Origin: Diplonema papillatum
Lineage: Eukaryota; Euglenozoa; Diplonemea; Diplonemida; Diplonemidae
Reading direction: 5' to 3'
NCBI GenBank assembly: GCA_030068145.1
Contig: JAPJBO010000025.1
Span: forward strand, 164,501-228,500
DNA length: 64,000 bases
Part shown: piece after piece, positions 44,456 through 55,430 of the stretch
How positions within the stretch are numbered: position 1 is the stretch's first letter
How the letters are laid out: each line of letters begins with the position of its first letter
Position numbers and translations under genes: made by a program
The notes under the pieces: generated by a model
Told to the model about the DNA's origin: nothing
Database searches by the model: none
What the model saw: the letters and a program-made list of their open reading frames with translations, nothing else

Positions 44456-44695
44456 GGGTATCCTTTGTGACTCGTATTTCGACCGCCGGCCGACGTCTGG
44501 TTGTTGACCCGCACGAAATAGCGATCTCAAAACCCCGGATCCTCAAGCGAACCTTGAGTCTAAAAAGTAGTGTCCGAGCCACAGCACCGCAGCATTTTTT
44601 TTACCCCCCGGATCCGTCAGCGAACTTACACTCTAAAAACCCCCAGGGCCCCCCATCCTAAGGAACCGGGAGAAAAGGTCTCCTCGTCGGGCGAG

Positions 44696-46444
44696 ATGCG
44701 CGCGAGCCCCCTGCTTCTGGCGGTGCTGTGCCACGTGTCGGGGCAGGCGCACGGCAGGTTCGAAGTCCCGTTTGGAAATGGGTGGCGCTTCCACTTCGGT
44801 GACGACCCGGCGGGCCCCGGCTCCGGGCCCAACGAGTGCGGCTTCGAAGACGCCACCGGGGCGGCGTGCTCGGGGGACGTGGAGGAGAATCCGTTCCGGT
44901 TCACGGAGCAGGACTGCATGATGTCGTGCTGCTACGACGAGAACTGCCGCTTCTGGACGTGGCTGCACACGCGGTGCCTGCACGGCGGGAGGGCTACCAG
45001 CTGCGTCCCGAGCAACGGCACCGAAGTCGGCGGGTTCAGGGCGACAGCCCCGCCGTTCATCCGCGACTTCTCCTTCGCGCAGAAGGGCTTCGACGACTCG
45101 AAATGGACCCAAGTCGCAACCCCGCACGACTACTCCATCAACCAAACGTACGCAAATGACCCAGCAGACCCTTGGCACGGGTTCCTACCCAGGAACACGT
45201 CCTGGTATCGCAAGCACTTCCACGTCCCAGACGCCTGGCGTGGCCAGGAGGTATACCTCCTCTTCGAAGGTGCCAGGCAATACACAGAGGTGTATGTCAA
45301 CGGAGAGTGGGTGCAGGACCATGCGTCAGGGTACACAGAGTTCACGGTTCGGTTGGACAACGTGTCGTCGCTTGCTTACGGGGAGGGCGTTGAAAACGTG
45401 GTTGCCGTGCGGACGGACGGGACGTATGGTTCAGGGCATTGGTACGAAGGCGGCGGGATATACCGGGATGTGCGGATCATCGCGGTGAACGCGTCCGCGC
45501 ACTTCACCCACGGCGGCGTGTACGTCAACCCGGAGAGTGACGGGCGGAGTGTGCTGCTCTCCGCGGAGGTCGAGAGCAGTTCGACGGCGCTGCGGGGCAA
45601 TGTGACCGTGACGGTTGAACTCTCCGAGCACAATGGGACGGTCCTCGCGTCCGGAGTGCTCGGCGTGTACACTATCGACCCGGCGGCGCCGCCGGCGGTG
45701 TTGACGTACACGTGGAGTTCGGGCCTCCCGCGGCTGCAGAATTGGACCCTCCAGAACCCGCACACGTACGTCGCGACTTTCCGCCTCGGGGATCCAGGGC
45801 AGCCGTGGTCTGACACCGTGCGGGTTGTGACAGGCTTCCGAACGACGCGGTTTGGCGCCAAGTTCGCGCTCGGCGGCGTGCCGCTGCAGCTGCAAGGCTT
45901 CAGCCACCACACAAGCTTCGCGGGGGTCGGCGCTGTGTCGAACCCGCGGCTGAACCTGTTTCGGGTGCAGACGTCGAAGGCGGTTGGCGCGAACTTCTGG
46001 CGGTGCTCGCACAATCCGTACGAGCAGCACCTCTACGAAATTCTCGCGTACACCGGCGTCCTCGCGTGGGACGAAAACAGGGACTTCGGCGTCGAGTACC
46101 AAGGGGAGATGCAGACCCTCGTCAAGACGCACCGGAACCACGCGCCGATCGTGCTGTGGAGCTACTGCAACGAGGAGGACTGCGAGAAGATCAGCCAGAC
46201 TTCGGCAGCCGCCTTTCGGCGCATCGCCGACGACCTGGACCCCCTGCGGGCCACGACTGCGAACAACGAGTACCCGTCGAACATCGACTTTGAGTACCTT
46301 GACGTCGTCGGGTTCACGCACGCGCCGAATTCGACGTTCGAGACGTCGCACGCGGACTACCCGGGGGTGCCGCTCCTCCTCAGCGAGTGCTGCCCGTGCT
46401 CGGAGAACCGCATGGACTCCCGGACGTTCACGGATTGCATCCGG
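44696..46444 (+). CDS. Secreted GH2 glycosidase (beta-galactosidase-like), gene B, exon 1
   Basis: Exon 1 encodes 583 residues of a 910-residue protein close to gene A. Residues 1-20 are a signal peptide, the preferred start; the frame extends 42 codons upstream but without secretion features. The Cys-rich insert (DCMMSCCYDENCRFW) interrupts the sugar-binding domain as in gene A. The acid/base Glu lies in WSYCNEEDC and the nucleophile Glu in LLLSECC. The exon ends at Cys-Ile-Arg with CGG|GTACGC (46444/46445). Gene A has no intron at this spot and reads through Arg-Glu in the aligned position, which fixes the splice. Reading on gives a Lys/Arg-rich tail before a stop. Confidence 0.9.
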
Positions 46445-46960
46445 GTACGCGTTCTTCTCTCTTCCTCGCGAAAAAGAAAATCTAGAAAATTCTCGAAAAT
46501 CGCCAAAAATGGCCGAAAAGTGTAAAAGTCGGTAAAAATCGGTAGAAATGGGAAACAGCAAAGCGCATGATTAGCTGCTGTCTCCGGCTGCTTCGGCAGT
46601 TCGGCAATTACTACTACTAAGCGCGCCAAGAAACGGGCAACGACAGCGAACAACAAGTACCCGTCGAACATCGACTTTGAGTACCTTGACGTCGTCGGGT
46701 TCACGCACGCGCCGAATTCGACGTTCGAGACGTCGCACGCGGACTACCCGGGGGTGCCGCTCCTCCTCAGCGAGTGCTGCCCGTGCTCGGAGAACCGCAT
46801 GGACTCAGTAAAGACACTTCGTACAGTCACAGACATAGTACAGACACACTTAGTACAGACACACTGTTCAGACACATAGTACAGACACTCAATAGAGACA
46901 CTTAGTACAGTCACAGACACACTGTTCATACAGACAGTACAGACAACCCTAATCTTGCAG
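46445..46960 (+). other. 516-bp phase-0 intron of GH2 gene B with an embedded exon copy
   Basis: Donor GTACGC at 46445, acceptor CTTGCAG ending at 46960. Bases 46648-46806 duplicate 46262-46424 of exon 1 almost exactly, including the codons around the nucleophile Glu. The remainder has diverged CAGACAC/TAGTACAGACAC short repeats (46807-46940). Confidence 0.85.
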
Positions 46961-47944
46961 GAGACGAACCAACCCGGAACGTTCAGTTACGTAGGCGGCA
47001 GCACCGGGGTGTGGACGCTGATGGACTACTTCGGCGAGAGCGTCAAGTGGCCGTTCGTGGCCAGCGCCTTTGGGCAGTTCGACATCGGCGGCTTCCCGAA
47101 GGCGCACGCGTGGTGGTACCGCATCAACTGGTTGGCGAAGGTGCCCGCCACGAGCCCGAGCCGGCCCCTCATCAGCGGCGTCGCGTACGTGGCGCGCGTG
47201 CTCAACACCTGGACGGAGCCCATGGGCCGCGTCAACGGCTCCGTGTCCACGCTGCGGGCAGCGATGTATTACGACGGCGCCGCTCAGCCGACAGCCGCCG
47301 CTGATGTAAACGGGTTCGTGTCTTGGCCAGCCCCTCCGGGGTCCGTAACGAACGTGACCATTGCCGCGGTGTCCACGACCGGGGAAATCCTTGCGTCGCA
47401 CTCCCTCTTCAAGCCGAAGCCGACGCTGCGCCTGCAACTCGTCATCGACGTCCCTTCCGTTTCCACGGGAACCGGGACGAACCTATACCTCGACGGGCGA
47501 GACATGGCGCTCATTCGAGCGCAGGTGGTAGACTCAGACGGGGTGGTCGATTCATCAGCCACAGGGAACGTTACCTTCTCCGTCGCAGGGTCAGGCCGCT
47601 TGGTGGGCCTCGGCTCAGCGCCCGACAGCCACTTGCACCAGCAAGGCCGCGTAATGGGGCTGTACGGCGGGTTGATCCGAGCGGTCGCCATGGTCACACT
47701 CGACTGCACGTCTCCGAACCTGGACCTGGCCCTTGCCATCGACAGCGACCACGCTCCGCTCGAATACGCCGTGTCGTGCCCGCCTTCCCCCGCCGGCGTC
47801 ACCATCGAAGCATCGTCAGACTCGTATGGCACCGCGTCCGTCACAGTACCCGTGTCCTCTGACCCTTCGGACCACCCATTCGCAGTGGCGCGAGCGAACG
47901 CCAACCTGCGCACGTACACGTACATGGACGACATCGTGAGCTGA
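46961..47944 (+). CDS. GH2 gene B, exon 2 (end of barrel and C-terminal domains)
   Basis: Exon 2 encodes 327 residues, starting Glu-Thr-Asn-Gln-Pro-Gly where gene A has Glu-Gln-Asn-Ser-Pro-Gly. It contains STGVWTLMDYFGES, the end of the TIM barrel, then the C-terminal beta domains (DGRDMALIRAQVVDSDG, near the motif typical of GH2 C-terminal Ig-like domains) and ends YTYMDDIVS, parallel to YTYLEDITS in gene A. The frame and length match gene A closely throughout, so both genes look intact. The 3'UTR starts AAGCG(T/G)CACACTTCCG, which also follows both downstream fragments. Confidence 0.9.
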   Translation, partial: ETNQPGTFSYVGGSTGVWTLMDYFGESVKWPFVASAFGQFDIGGFPKAHAWWYRINWLAKVPATSPSRPLISGVAYVARVLNTWTEPMGRVNGSVSTLRAAMYYDGAAQPTAAADVNGFVSWPAPPGSVTNVTIAAVSTTGEILASHSLFKPKPTLRLQLVIDVPSVSTGTGTNLYLDGRDMALIRAQVVDSDGVVDSSATGNVTFSVAGSGRLVGLGSAPDSHLHQQGRVMGLYGGLIRAVAMVTLDCTSPNLDLALAIDSDHAPLEYAVSCPPSPAGVTIEASSDSYGTASVTVPVSSDPSDHPFAVARANANLRTYTYMDDIVS

Positions 47945-48014
47945 AAGCGTCACACTTCCGTTCTTGCTCGGGATCGTTCTGTTCTGTGTTTTTTTTTCTT
48001 CTGATTCGCCAAAA

Positions 48015-48299
48015 AGGTACCAGGGAAAGCCTGCTACACGGGAGCCAAGCTTCACATGTTCGGCGGTACTGCAGAGCCACGGGCCTACGGGTCAAGTGGC
48101 TACCGATTTCCCAAACTATAGCATCAAGGCTTGGCGCACCTTGGGGCTTGGCGATCGCGCTGAACACAAGCTCGTCGAGACGGTCAGCCGCAGGGCAGAG
48201 CGGACGGGGTTGTGGCACTGTGCTGCCTCCGACTCAGCTTTGCAAGCTGTGGTTGACCGTCACGTTCCTGGAGCAGGAGCGGCCTTTTTCTTCTCTTTC
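48015..48299 (+). mobile_element. SINE-like element with 19-bp target duplication
   Basis: Bounded by TTCTTCTGATTCGCCAAAA at 47996-48014 and again at 48300-48318. The body starts GGTACCAGGGAAAGCCTG and ends GGAGCAGGAGCGGCC plus a T/C tract. GGGTCAAGTGG near 48090 weakly recalls a pol III B box; no tRNA is recognisable. Confidence 0.8.
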
Positions 48300-48311
48300 T
48301 TCTTCTGATTC

Positions 48312-48555
48312 GCCAAAATCACTTTACCCGCTTCTCCCAATGTTCGGTGTGGCGGCAAAATTGGGGGAGAGTTTTTGAGCAGGGGAAACAGAAGATTTTA
48401 GGTGGGGATGCGACAACCCCATACGATGCTGCGGCAATTTCTTGCCTGTACCCGTGTAGCATAGGGCGCGTGGGTCCTGGCTTGTGTCGAGCAGCGAACC
48501 GCCGCCTGCGCAAAGCCGGGCTCACATGTCCTGTCTGCAGACACTCTGAATCTGT
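48312..48555. repeat. Dispersed repeat C, first copy
   Basis: Block from CGCCAAAATCACTTTACCCG to CATGTCCTGTCTGCAGACAC. It recurs at 49020-49265 and, diverged, at 49908-50110. Its end resembles part of the repeat at 11230-11590 (CTGTCTGCAGACACTC). Confidence 0.75.
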
Positions 48556-48833
48556 CCGACAGCCACGTGCACCAGCAAGGCCGCGTCATGGGGCTGGTTG
48601 GCGGGTTGATCCGAGCGGTTGCCATGGTCACACTCGACTGCACGTCTCCGAACCTGGAGCTGGCCCTTGCCATCGACAGCGACCACGCTCCGCTCGAATA
48701 CGCCGTGTCGTGCCCGCCTTCCCCCGCCGGCGTCACCATCGAAGCCTCTGACCCTTCGGACCACCCATTCGCAGTGGCGCGAGCGAACGCCAACCTGCGC
48801 ACGTACACGTACATGGACGACATCGTGAGCTGA
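48556..48833 (+). pseudogene. 3' fragment of GH2 gene B (copy 1)
   Basis: Matches 47620-47944 with a 45-base deletion (loss of the Ser-Ser-Asp-Ser-Tyr-Gly segment) and keeps the stop and the 3'UTR. Confidence 0.9.
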
Positions 48834-48886
48834 AAGCGGCACACTTCCGTTCTTGCTCGGGATCGTTCTGTTCTGTGTTTTTTTTT

Positions 48887-49018
48887 GTATAAGCACCTGC
48901 TTTGTAGGAAATGCTTGAGGAGACTGCCAGTTGCGATAGATCAAAGGAGGTAAATGTGCTGTAGCCCACACGAAACACAGGTACATCTGGGTTTAGTGGC
49001 GGGCGTAAGCGTTCAACA
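48887..49018. mobile_element. MITE family A, left part only
   Basis: From GTATAAGCACCTGCTTTGTA to CGTAAGCGTTCAACA, then it joins repeat C directly. The right half and terminal repeat are missing. Confidence 0.65.
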
Positions 49019-49019
49019 A

Positions 49020-49265
49020 TTCGCCAAAATACCCGCTTCTACCAATGTTCGGTGTGGCGGAAAAATTGGGGAGAGTTTTTGGGCAGGGGAAACAGAAGAT
49101 TTTAGGTGGGGATGCGGCAACCCCATACGATGCTGCGGCAATTTCTTGCCTGTACCCGTGTAGCATAGGGCGCGTGGGTCCTGGCGGCTTGTGTCGAGCA
49201 GCGAACCGCCGCCTGCGCTAAGCCGGGCTCACATGTCCTGTCTGCAGACACTCTGAATCTGTCTG
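49020..49265. repeat. Dispersed repeat C, second copy
   Basis: Same block as 48312-48555, again placed directly before a GH2 gene B 3' fragment, so the pair repeat C plus GH2 3' end was duplicated as a unit. Confidence 0.75.
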
Positions 49266-49590
49266 ACCAGCCACGTGCACCAGCAAGGCCGCGTCATGGG
49301 GCTGGTCGGCGGGGTGATCCGCGGTTGCCATGGTCACACTCGACTGCACGTCTCCGAACCTGGACCTGGCCCTGGCCATCGACAGCGACCACGCTCCGCT
49401 CGAATACGCCGTGTCATGCCCGCCTTCGCCCGCCGGCGTCATCATCGAAGCATCATCAGACTCGTATGGCACCGCGTCCGTCACAGTACCCGCGTCCTCT
49501 GACCCTTCGGACCACCCATTCGCAGTGGCGCGAGCGAACGCCAACCTGCGCACCTGCGCACGTACACGTACATGGACGACATCGTGAGCT
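49266..49590 (+). pseudogene. 3' fragment of GH2 gene B (copy 2)
   Basis: Matches 47625-47944 with small indels (loss of a few bases at the Ala-Val-Ala segment; a duplicated CTGCGCAC near the end) and the same 3'UTR. Confidence 0.9.
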
Positions 49591-49644
49591 GAAAGCGGCA
49601 CACTTCCGTTCTTGTTCGGGATCGTTCTGTTCTGTTTCTTTTTT

Positions 49645-49898
49645 ACATAAGCGCCAGCTTGAAAGGAAATGCTCGACGATGCTGCCCGACAAAGAACAGA
49701 AGGGATCCCAAGTGCTGTAACTACCGAACCGCGTGTTGAACGGACGGTCTACCCCTACACGACAATCACACAGTGAGAAAGCAACACACGGTGGCGTGAG
49801 CGAAGAACAAATCAGATTGTGCTTGTATTGTAATTGCCCCTTACCTCTATATTTCCTCCCTTCCATTCGGAGTCGAAGCAGCTACGTCGAGTATTTTT
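49645..49898. mobile_element. MITE family B copy
   Basis: From ACATAAGCGCCAGCTTGAAA to GCAGCTACGTCGAGTATTTT. It follows the GH2 3' fragment directly at a T-tract. Diverged repeat C follows it. Confidence 0.75.
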
Positions 49899-50321
49899 CT
49901 GATTCGCCAAAATCACTTTACCCGCTTCTACCAACGTTCGGTGTGGCGGCAAAATTGGGGACAGAAAGGAAAAATATTACGTGGGTGTATGCGACAACCA
50001 TACGAGGCTGTTCGTGTGACGCCTCCTACCTGGGGTTGTACGGCGGGTTAATCTGCGCTGATTCACAGCGCTGTCCTGTATGCAGACACTCAGGTCTGTC
50101 CGACAGCCTCTGCACAACGCTGTCCTGTCTGCAGGTACGCAGGTGATGATAGTCATGTGTCCGTTGGCTTCAACGTTGAGGGCTTTTCCACACCCCTTGA
50201 GCTGTTGACGATAAGTTCTCTCTTTCTCTCTGAACATCTTACCTCGGGCTTATTTTGGGCCGCGTTGCTGCCCTCAAACCTCGCACTCGTGTGCTTGCTA
50301 ACACTCGGGCACACCCTCTTT

Positions 50322-50565
50322 AGCTGCAGCTTCTGAGGCTGGACCTCACCGTGTAGCGAATGATTGGAGGCATTGAGGGAAATCGCTTCCTCGACCTATT
50401 CTCAAACTTTAAAAGGGTGCGAGCTTGGGGCTTCATTGAACCCTGACGTAGAGTCTTGGTTCTAAGTGGGGCACTTCTGGTAAGCAGGACTGGCGACGCG
50501 GGATGAACCGAGAGCTGACTTATGGTATCCGAGTGATCGCTCATCAGATCCCACAAAGCGACCAC
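50322..50565 (+). rRNA. LSU rRNA central-domain fragment, probably a pseudogene
   Basis: Blocks GACCTATTCTCAAACTTTAA, GGTAAGCAGGACTGGCGACG, CGGGATGAACCGA and CGCTCATCAGATCCCACAAA match the eukaryotic 28S region in order. Sequence between them is diverged or shortened. Isolated from other LSU domains. Confidence 0.85.
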
Positions 50566-50655
50566 CCTGCGCCTACGCGACAACCAGCCGCATCAAAACC
50601 CGACGCCAATTGCCGCTAGTAGACGAAAGACGTACAACCAGGCTTTTTTTCTTTT

Positions 50656-50959
50656 ACACAAGCGCCAGCTTGGAAGGAAATGCTCGACATACAAACAACC
50701 GAAGGGATCCCAAGTGCTGCAACTACCGAACCACGTGTTGAACGGACGTGAGGCCATGCGGGTCTACCCCTACACGACAAGAAACACCAACACAACAGGT
50801 CAAAGTCCTGAGTGAGAAAACAACACACACACACACACACACACAAACGGTGGTGTAAGCAAAGAACACATCAGATTGTACATGCATTGTGTTTGCCCCT
50901 CTACGGCTGTATTTCCTCCCTTCCTTTCGGAGTCAAAGCAGCTACGTCGAGTATTTTTT
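50656..50959. mobile_element. MITE family B copy with a (CA)n expansion
   Basis: Family B ends as above. The internal CAACACACGG segment has expanded into a CA run at 50820-50847. Confidence 0.7.
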
Positions 50960-52644
50960 CTTTCCCTCCAGATCTCACCTACCACCCTGGCACGTCGCCT
51001 CGTGCTTGTCTGCCAGTGGTAGCTGAGTGTTCGGACGCCAACGTCACGCCTTCTTTCGTGTACAAAGCAGCGGATCCAAAACCACGCATTTTTCCTTTTT
51101 CCCTTTCATTTTTCTTGCCTCAGCACGCTGCACAGATCTCACCTACCTGCCGCGTGCTCGTCTGCCGGTGGTAGCTGCTGAGTGTTCGAACGCCAACGTT
51201 GCCTTTCTCTTCTTCTTTTTTTGCGTGTCGTGTGTGGATTGTGCAATGTGCAAAATAAAAAAGAACGAACGAGCCCAAACAGTTCATGACTTTCCCTTTG
51301 CCCTTGCTCCAGTTTAGATCTCCGCAATGGCTGCGCAGTTGTCGGGACAGAGGCGCTCTGTCTGTTACCAGAAGCGCTGATACTCATGGTCACAACACCG
51401 ATGGGGCGCAGGCATTTCGCTACGGCATTTGTATTCGTATACCCCGGTCATCACACCAAAGGCCTCTTTCGCGGGCAAGCCAGTACTGGTATGTTGCGAA
51501 GGCGATATGGTGCCTAGCCTTAGTTGCCGCCGGATGGCCACAAGACGGATTGTACAGCGCAACCTGAGCTCCCTGTGCGTCCTCTGGATGTAGCTCGGAA
51601 CTGAGATGCGCTTGAAGCCACTGTCTCCATCCCAATTTTGTTTTTTATTTGACCCTGTTATTATTCGACACATCATGCCTTCCCAATAATTTTTTTATTA
51701 TTCGACAAATCGAATAACAACACAGTGTTATAATTCGACCCCCCCCTTTACTTTACGTTCATGAAGCACTTGTTTGCCAGGTAATCCAGTCGGCCTGCAC
51801 AGCCGAGCTGGAGTGGACGTAGCGAGCAGCAGCGCTTCCAGTGAAGAGGAAGAAGGCGTGCTGGACTTCGATAGTGACCGGATGCCTTTTCCACCAACCC
51901 GAGTCTCAACAACAAGCGGTGACCATCAGGCTGCAATAGGTGCGCTGAAAGTGTCGCAGCGGGGAGAGGCACCAGTATATTTACAGTGTCACGGCGGGAA
52001 TGCTGCTGCGCAGTCGTCAAGCCACCCAAGCCCACCGGGCAAACAAGTGCTTCATGAACGTATTCAAGCCCAAACAGCAGGCGCCAACCAGACATACTGA
52101 GGATCCCGATGTCTCCGGCACAGTAGCTAGCCAAGGACCGCCTAAACGCAGAAAGATCGACTGGTCTTTGCTGAACCGATCTGACACATCTGCAGCTGTC
52201 AGGCTCATGGGCACGCAGACATCCATTTTGGCCTGAGGAAAGTTTGGCCTCCATACAAGACGCCTGCACTGCGCAGTGAATATCGCGAGCCAGAGCATGC
52301 ACCACGCTGTGGACTCGTTTGTTACCTGAAACTCCGGTTGCAATCCTCATCTTGATCTCGCCGGGAGCTCGCGGCTCGAGAGGACACCAGCCCCGGACAC
52401 GACGTGTCGTGTCGGCGTGCATCGGTGGTTGAGCCGGAATCGTCGCTCGATGTCAACTCCCGCCGCGGTCCGCTGCCCTTCGTCAAAGCCGATCTGCCGC
52501 ACCTACTCACTCTTCAGGGCGGTGCAGGTCTCGCTATCGACATTTGGGCATCATGCACTTCATGCCTCCGCCTTGTGTTATTCAAGGTGACTCCGCGCAC
52601 TGACTCCTTTGGCTTCACGCATCACAGTGAGGCGTTCTTTTTTT
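50960..52644. other. No recognisable gene; weak coding hints at 51.77-52.24 kb
   Basis: Two plus-strand frames at 51774-52100 (Ser/Glu-rich, SASSEEEEGVLDFDSD) and 52000-52236 (PPKRRKIDWSLLNRSD) have protein-like composition but no family I recognise; they could be exons or a decayed transposon gene. Bases 50950-51180 hold a short duplicated block (CTCACCTACC…CGTGCTTGTCTGCC). Bases 51640-51745 are AT-rich with TTATTATTCGACA repeats. Confidence 0.35.
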
Positions 52645-52860
52645 GTATAAGCACCTGCTTTGTAGGAAATGCTTGCGGAGACTGCCAGTTGCGATAGATC
52701 AAAGGAGGTAAATGTGCTGTAGCCCACACGAAACACAGGTAACCCTGGGTTTAGTGGCGGGCGTAAGCGTTCAACAAAAAAGACCCACTTTGTAGTTGTA
52801 TTGTTTTCTCCCCCTCTAGCCTCCTTCGAAATGAGCACAAGGCAGTCCCTCGAGTATTTT
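52645..52860. mobile_element. MITE family A copy (complete)
   Basis: From GTATAAGCACCTGCTTTGTA, with GGAAATGCTTGCGGAGACTG at the left and GGCAGTCCCTCGAGTATTTT at the right. Confidence 0.75.
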
Positions 52861-53919
52861 TTTCTTTTGGGCTTTTGTGGTGCAAGCGCCCTTTTTATGT
52901 CACTCGTTGTTTGTACAGATTGCTCCGTTCTTCTCCCTGACTTGTTCCAGGATTAGGATGACACATACTCCTACTACTGGACACTACTGGATACTACGGA
53001 GACAAACAGTACGCAGGGCAAGAAGCGACCGACGCGTGACATGACGCGTGCAAAGAGGTAGTCTGTAGCGGCTTGTGCAATCTATCGACACAGATTGTTG
53101 CTGCATAACAAGTTCAACTACTACTACTACTGGACTTTTTTGCGGTTAGGGGCCTTCACGTGGCGACACCGTTGACCGCACCTTAATTGAGTCGCGGTCG
53201 CCGATCCCAGCATCATGTACTCGATGCGACGCGGAACAAGTGCTGCCAACACCGCCCGGCGAATAGAGGGCCACAAAAGTGGCAAAACCGGTCGGGGGGT
53301 GCTTAGCAGCCAATGACCTGATGGCTGAGTGCACACCTAAGCAGGGCCTGCATCCTCGTGTTGTAGCCGTGTTGGGTATAAGGTTTCGTGGGGGCCTGGT
53401 CAACCTCTTCATCAATCAGGGCGTATCATCTGTGGCATTTGTTCGAATATACCATGCGCAAGGCGTTTCCACTGCCGGGAGAGCCGTCAGACCCGCCGCC
53501 GACTTTTTTGAAGCAGTGCGAAGAGGCGATGTGACATGATATTTTTGGGTTTTACGTAGATGCACCCCCAAACCCGCGGGTGTGCCCCACCCGCAGCGAG
53601 TATATGAGACGATGCCAAAACCCCCCCCCTCCCCTTTGCACAAATAAAATGTTTTCGACGTCCGCCCTAACTGGCCCCGAAACCCCATCTGGGCACTTGT
53701 GTGCCTTCTGAGGCCCTTTTACCTCCACTTAACCCGCCAAAAACCGTTTAGGGCCCGTTTTCGGCCGCACAGACAGGGGTTCGGGGCCGGCATTCAGTAT
53801 GGGATGACGTCAAAAACCGAAACCGTACTGGGCATGGTCTCATCCAGCAGATCAAGCGGTGTGACTTAAGGAAAGAGGGGATCGGTCAACGTGTGTTCGA
53901 CATTCCAAAGGCGCCAAAA
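52861..53919. other. No gene seen; relatives of the 1.7-kb and 31.6-kb repeats
   Basis: Bases 52890-52980 match 1655-1735, and 53150-53210 match 31600-31670 (CGCACCTTAATTGAGTCGCG). Otherwise nothing recognisable. Confidence 0.45.
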
Positions 53920-54740
53920 CTACGCTCGTTCGCGCTGTTGATTGCTCTGGCACTCCAAAGCACAAGACGGCCAAAGGTTAGCAAGCAGTTTCGCCTCTTT
54001 GACGAACGACCATCCACTGCCGTATGAAGTCGCATGTGATGTCTGAGTACCCGGAGGCGCAGATGAGCCTATGTCCGCGGTCGCTATATTCACTGCAGTG
54101 CAGGCGTCCTTCATGGAGGCCAAAGTTTCCTCAGGCCACGCACACTTTGGGTGTGAGTCCGAGCAGTCTGTGAGGACGCGCAGATATGCGTTGGACAACC
54201 CAGCTGGGGAGGCAGAAAACGAGCCACATTTCAGAATATTGTAGATAGACACCCACTCGCACCGCAGACGGTACCCAGTCGTTTTGAGTCATTTCCATGA
54301 GAGTTGCTAGCTGGTACACCCGGTTCACCCGCCGCAGATTGACATGCTGTGCGGGCCCAACTTCACCTCTGCCTCTTCCGCGAGCCGCTTGCACTCCGCC
54401 TTCCCGATGGCTCCTGCAGGGCCGCCAGCGTCTCCGCTCCGCACCAGCGTGCATCCATCTCGGCGCAAATCAGCACTGCCGACGTCGGCGGGCGGTCGAC
54501 CTCCTTCACATCCGCGGGGGCGTACACCACGTCTCCCTCCGGGGACCTCGTCACGAAAGCCGGCAGCACCTTCTCCGCGCCGTCGACCCTGCAGACCACG
54601 TCTGTCCGCCTGCTGCCCTCCAGAGCTGCCACAGTGACCAAGGCCGAGCCCTCCGGCATCCCCTCACGTCGCACTTTCCGCGCGCTCGCCATGGGCACGA
54701 AAGCCACCGTCGCTTCCGCCAGCTTGGTGTGTTCCACCAC
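53920..54740 (-). CDS. Possible minus-strand gene fragment, unrecognised
   Basis: Two minus-strand frames have protein-like composition: 54740-54363 (Ala/Val/Arg-rich, LVTVAALEGSRRTDVVCRVD) and 54252-53920 (several Cys, DCSDSHPKCAWPEETLASMK). The frame changes between them, so an intron or frameshift would be needed. No family recognised. It may be non-coding. Confidence 0.2.
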
Positions 54741-55283
54741 CGGTACTCCCCAATCCTCCTGCCTCAGCTCAGTTCTCGCCTTCCTCGCTCCTTCGACTGG
54801 CTTCTCGCCTTCTCCTGCTTTCTTCTGCCCCCTTTCCCCTGTGGCACCGTACTATACCACAAGGGGCACCACGAGGGCCTAGCACCCTGTGGGCTCAGTA
54901 CCCGCCATCCCAGTTCTGAAGTGCGTTCATAGGGTGATGGAAATTTGCCTGGTGAAGTGGGGTGCAACAGGAGGGCCATGGGGGTCAACCTTTTGTGTGA
55001 TCCGAGGTGGTATTTTGACGATTTCGTGACCGATCTTTCCATTCCGTGTCTTCTTGGGAGCAACAGGCACGTATCACACGCGCCCCCGGTATAATCTAAG
55101 TATTATTATATCGGGCCGAACTTGTCCAAGGGGGGTCGTCATTTTTTTCTAAACCCCCGGGAACAGAGAGACCACCTGCGCTCATATCATCAAAGATTGG
55201 TCGATTTAGTGACACCTTTGGTGACTGTATGCGCTGCAATAGGATGGTCATTTTTGAACGGTCGCCAGGAGAATGACTGATTT

Positions 55284-55430
55284 ATTCAGTGACAATATTG
55301 TAGCCATATTTCACTCGGGAGCGGTTTCGGCCCGAGTGGAGGTATTTCCCAAGCCGAAGGCGAGGGAAATACCGGAACGAGGGCCGAAACCGCTCCCGAG
55401 TGAAATATCGCTCAATATTGTCACTGAATT
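55284..55430. repeat. Near-perfect foldback hairpin (~147 bp)
   Basis: ATTCAGTGACAATATTG… with TTTCACTCGGGAGCGGTTTC on the left pairs with GAAACCGCTCCCGAGTGAAA…CAATATTGTCACTGAAT on the right. Arms are about 67 bp with a loop near 12 bp. Probably a foldback transposon or MITE; only one copy is seen. Confidence 0.8.

Noticed and set aside
43081..44661. Open frames with TSIHKYTQVY or CILVYTCVYL repeats
   Set aside because: Product of the 10-bp satellite; the frames run from GH2 pseudogene sequence through the array into unrelated flank.
45431..46561. 376-codon minus-strand frame opposite GH2 gene B
   Set aside because: Same kind of antisense shadow in GC-rich coding DNA.
48015..48299. tRNA-derived SINE with clear A and B boxes
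   Set aside because: Only weak box-like matches (GGGTCAAGTGG); no cloverleaf could be drawn, so a tRNA origin is not claimed.
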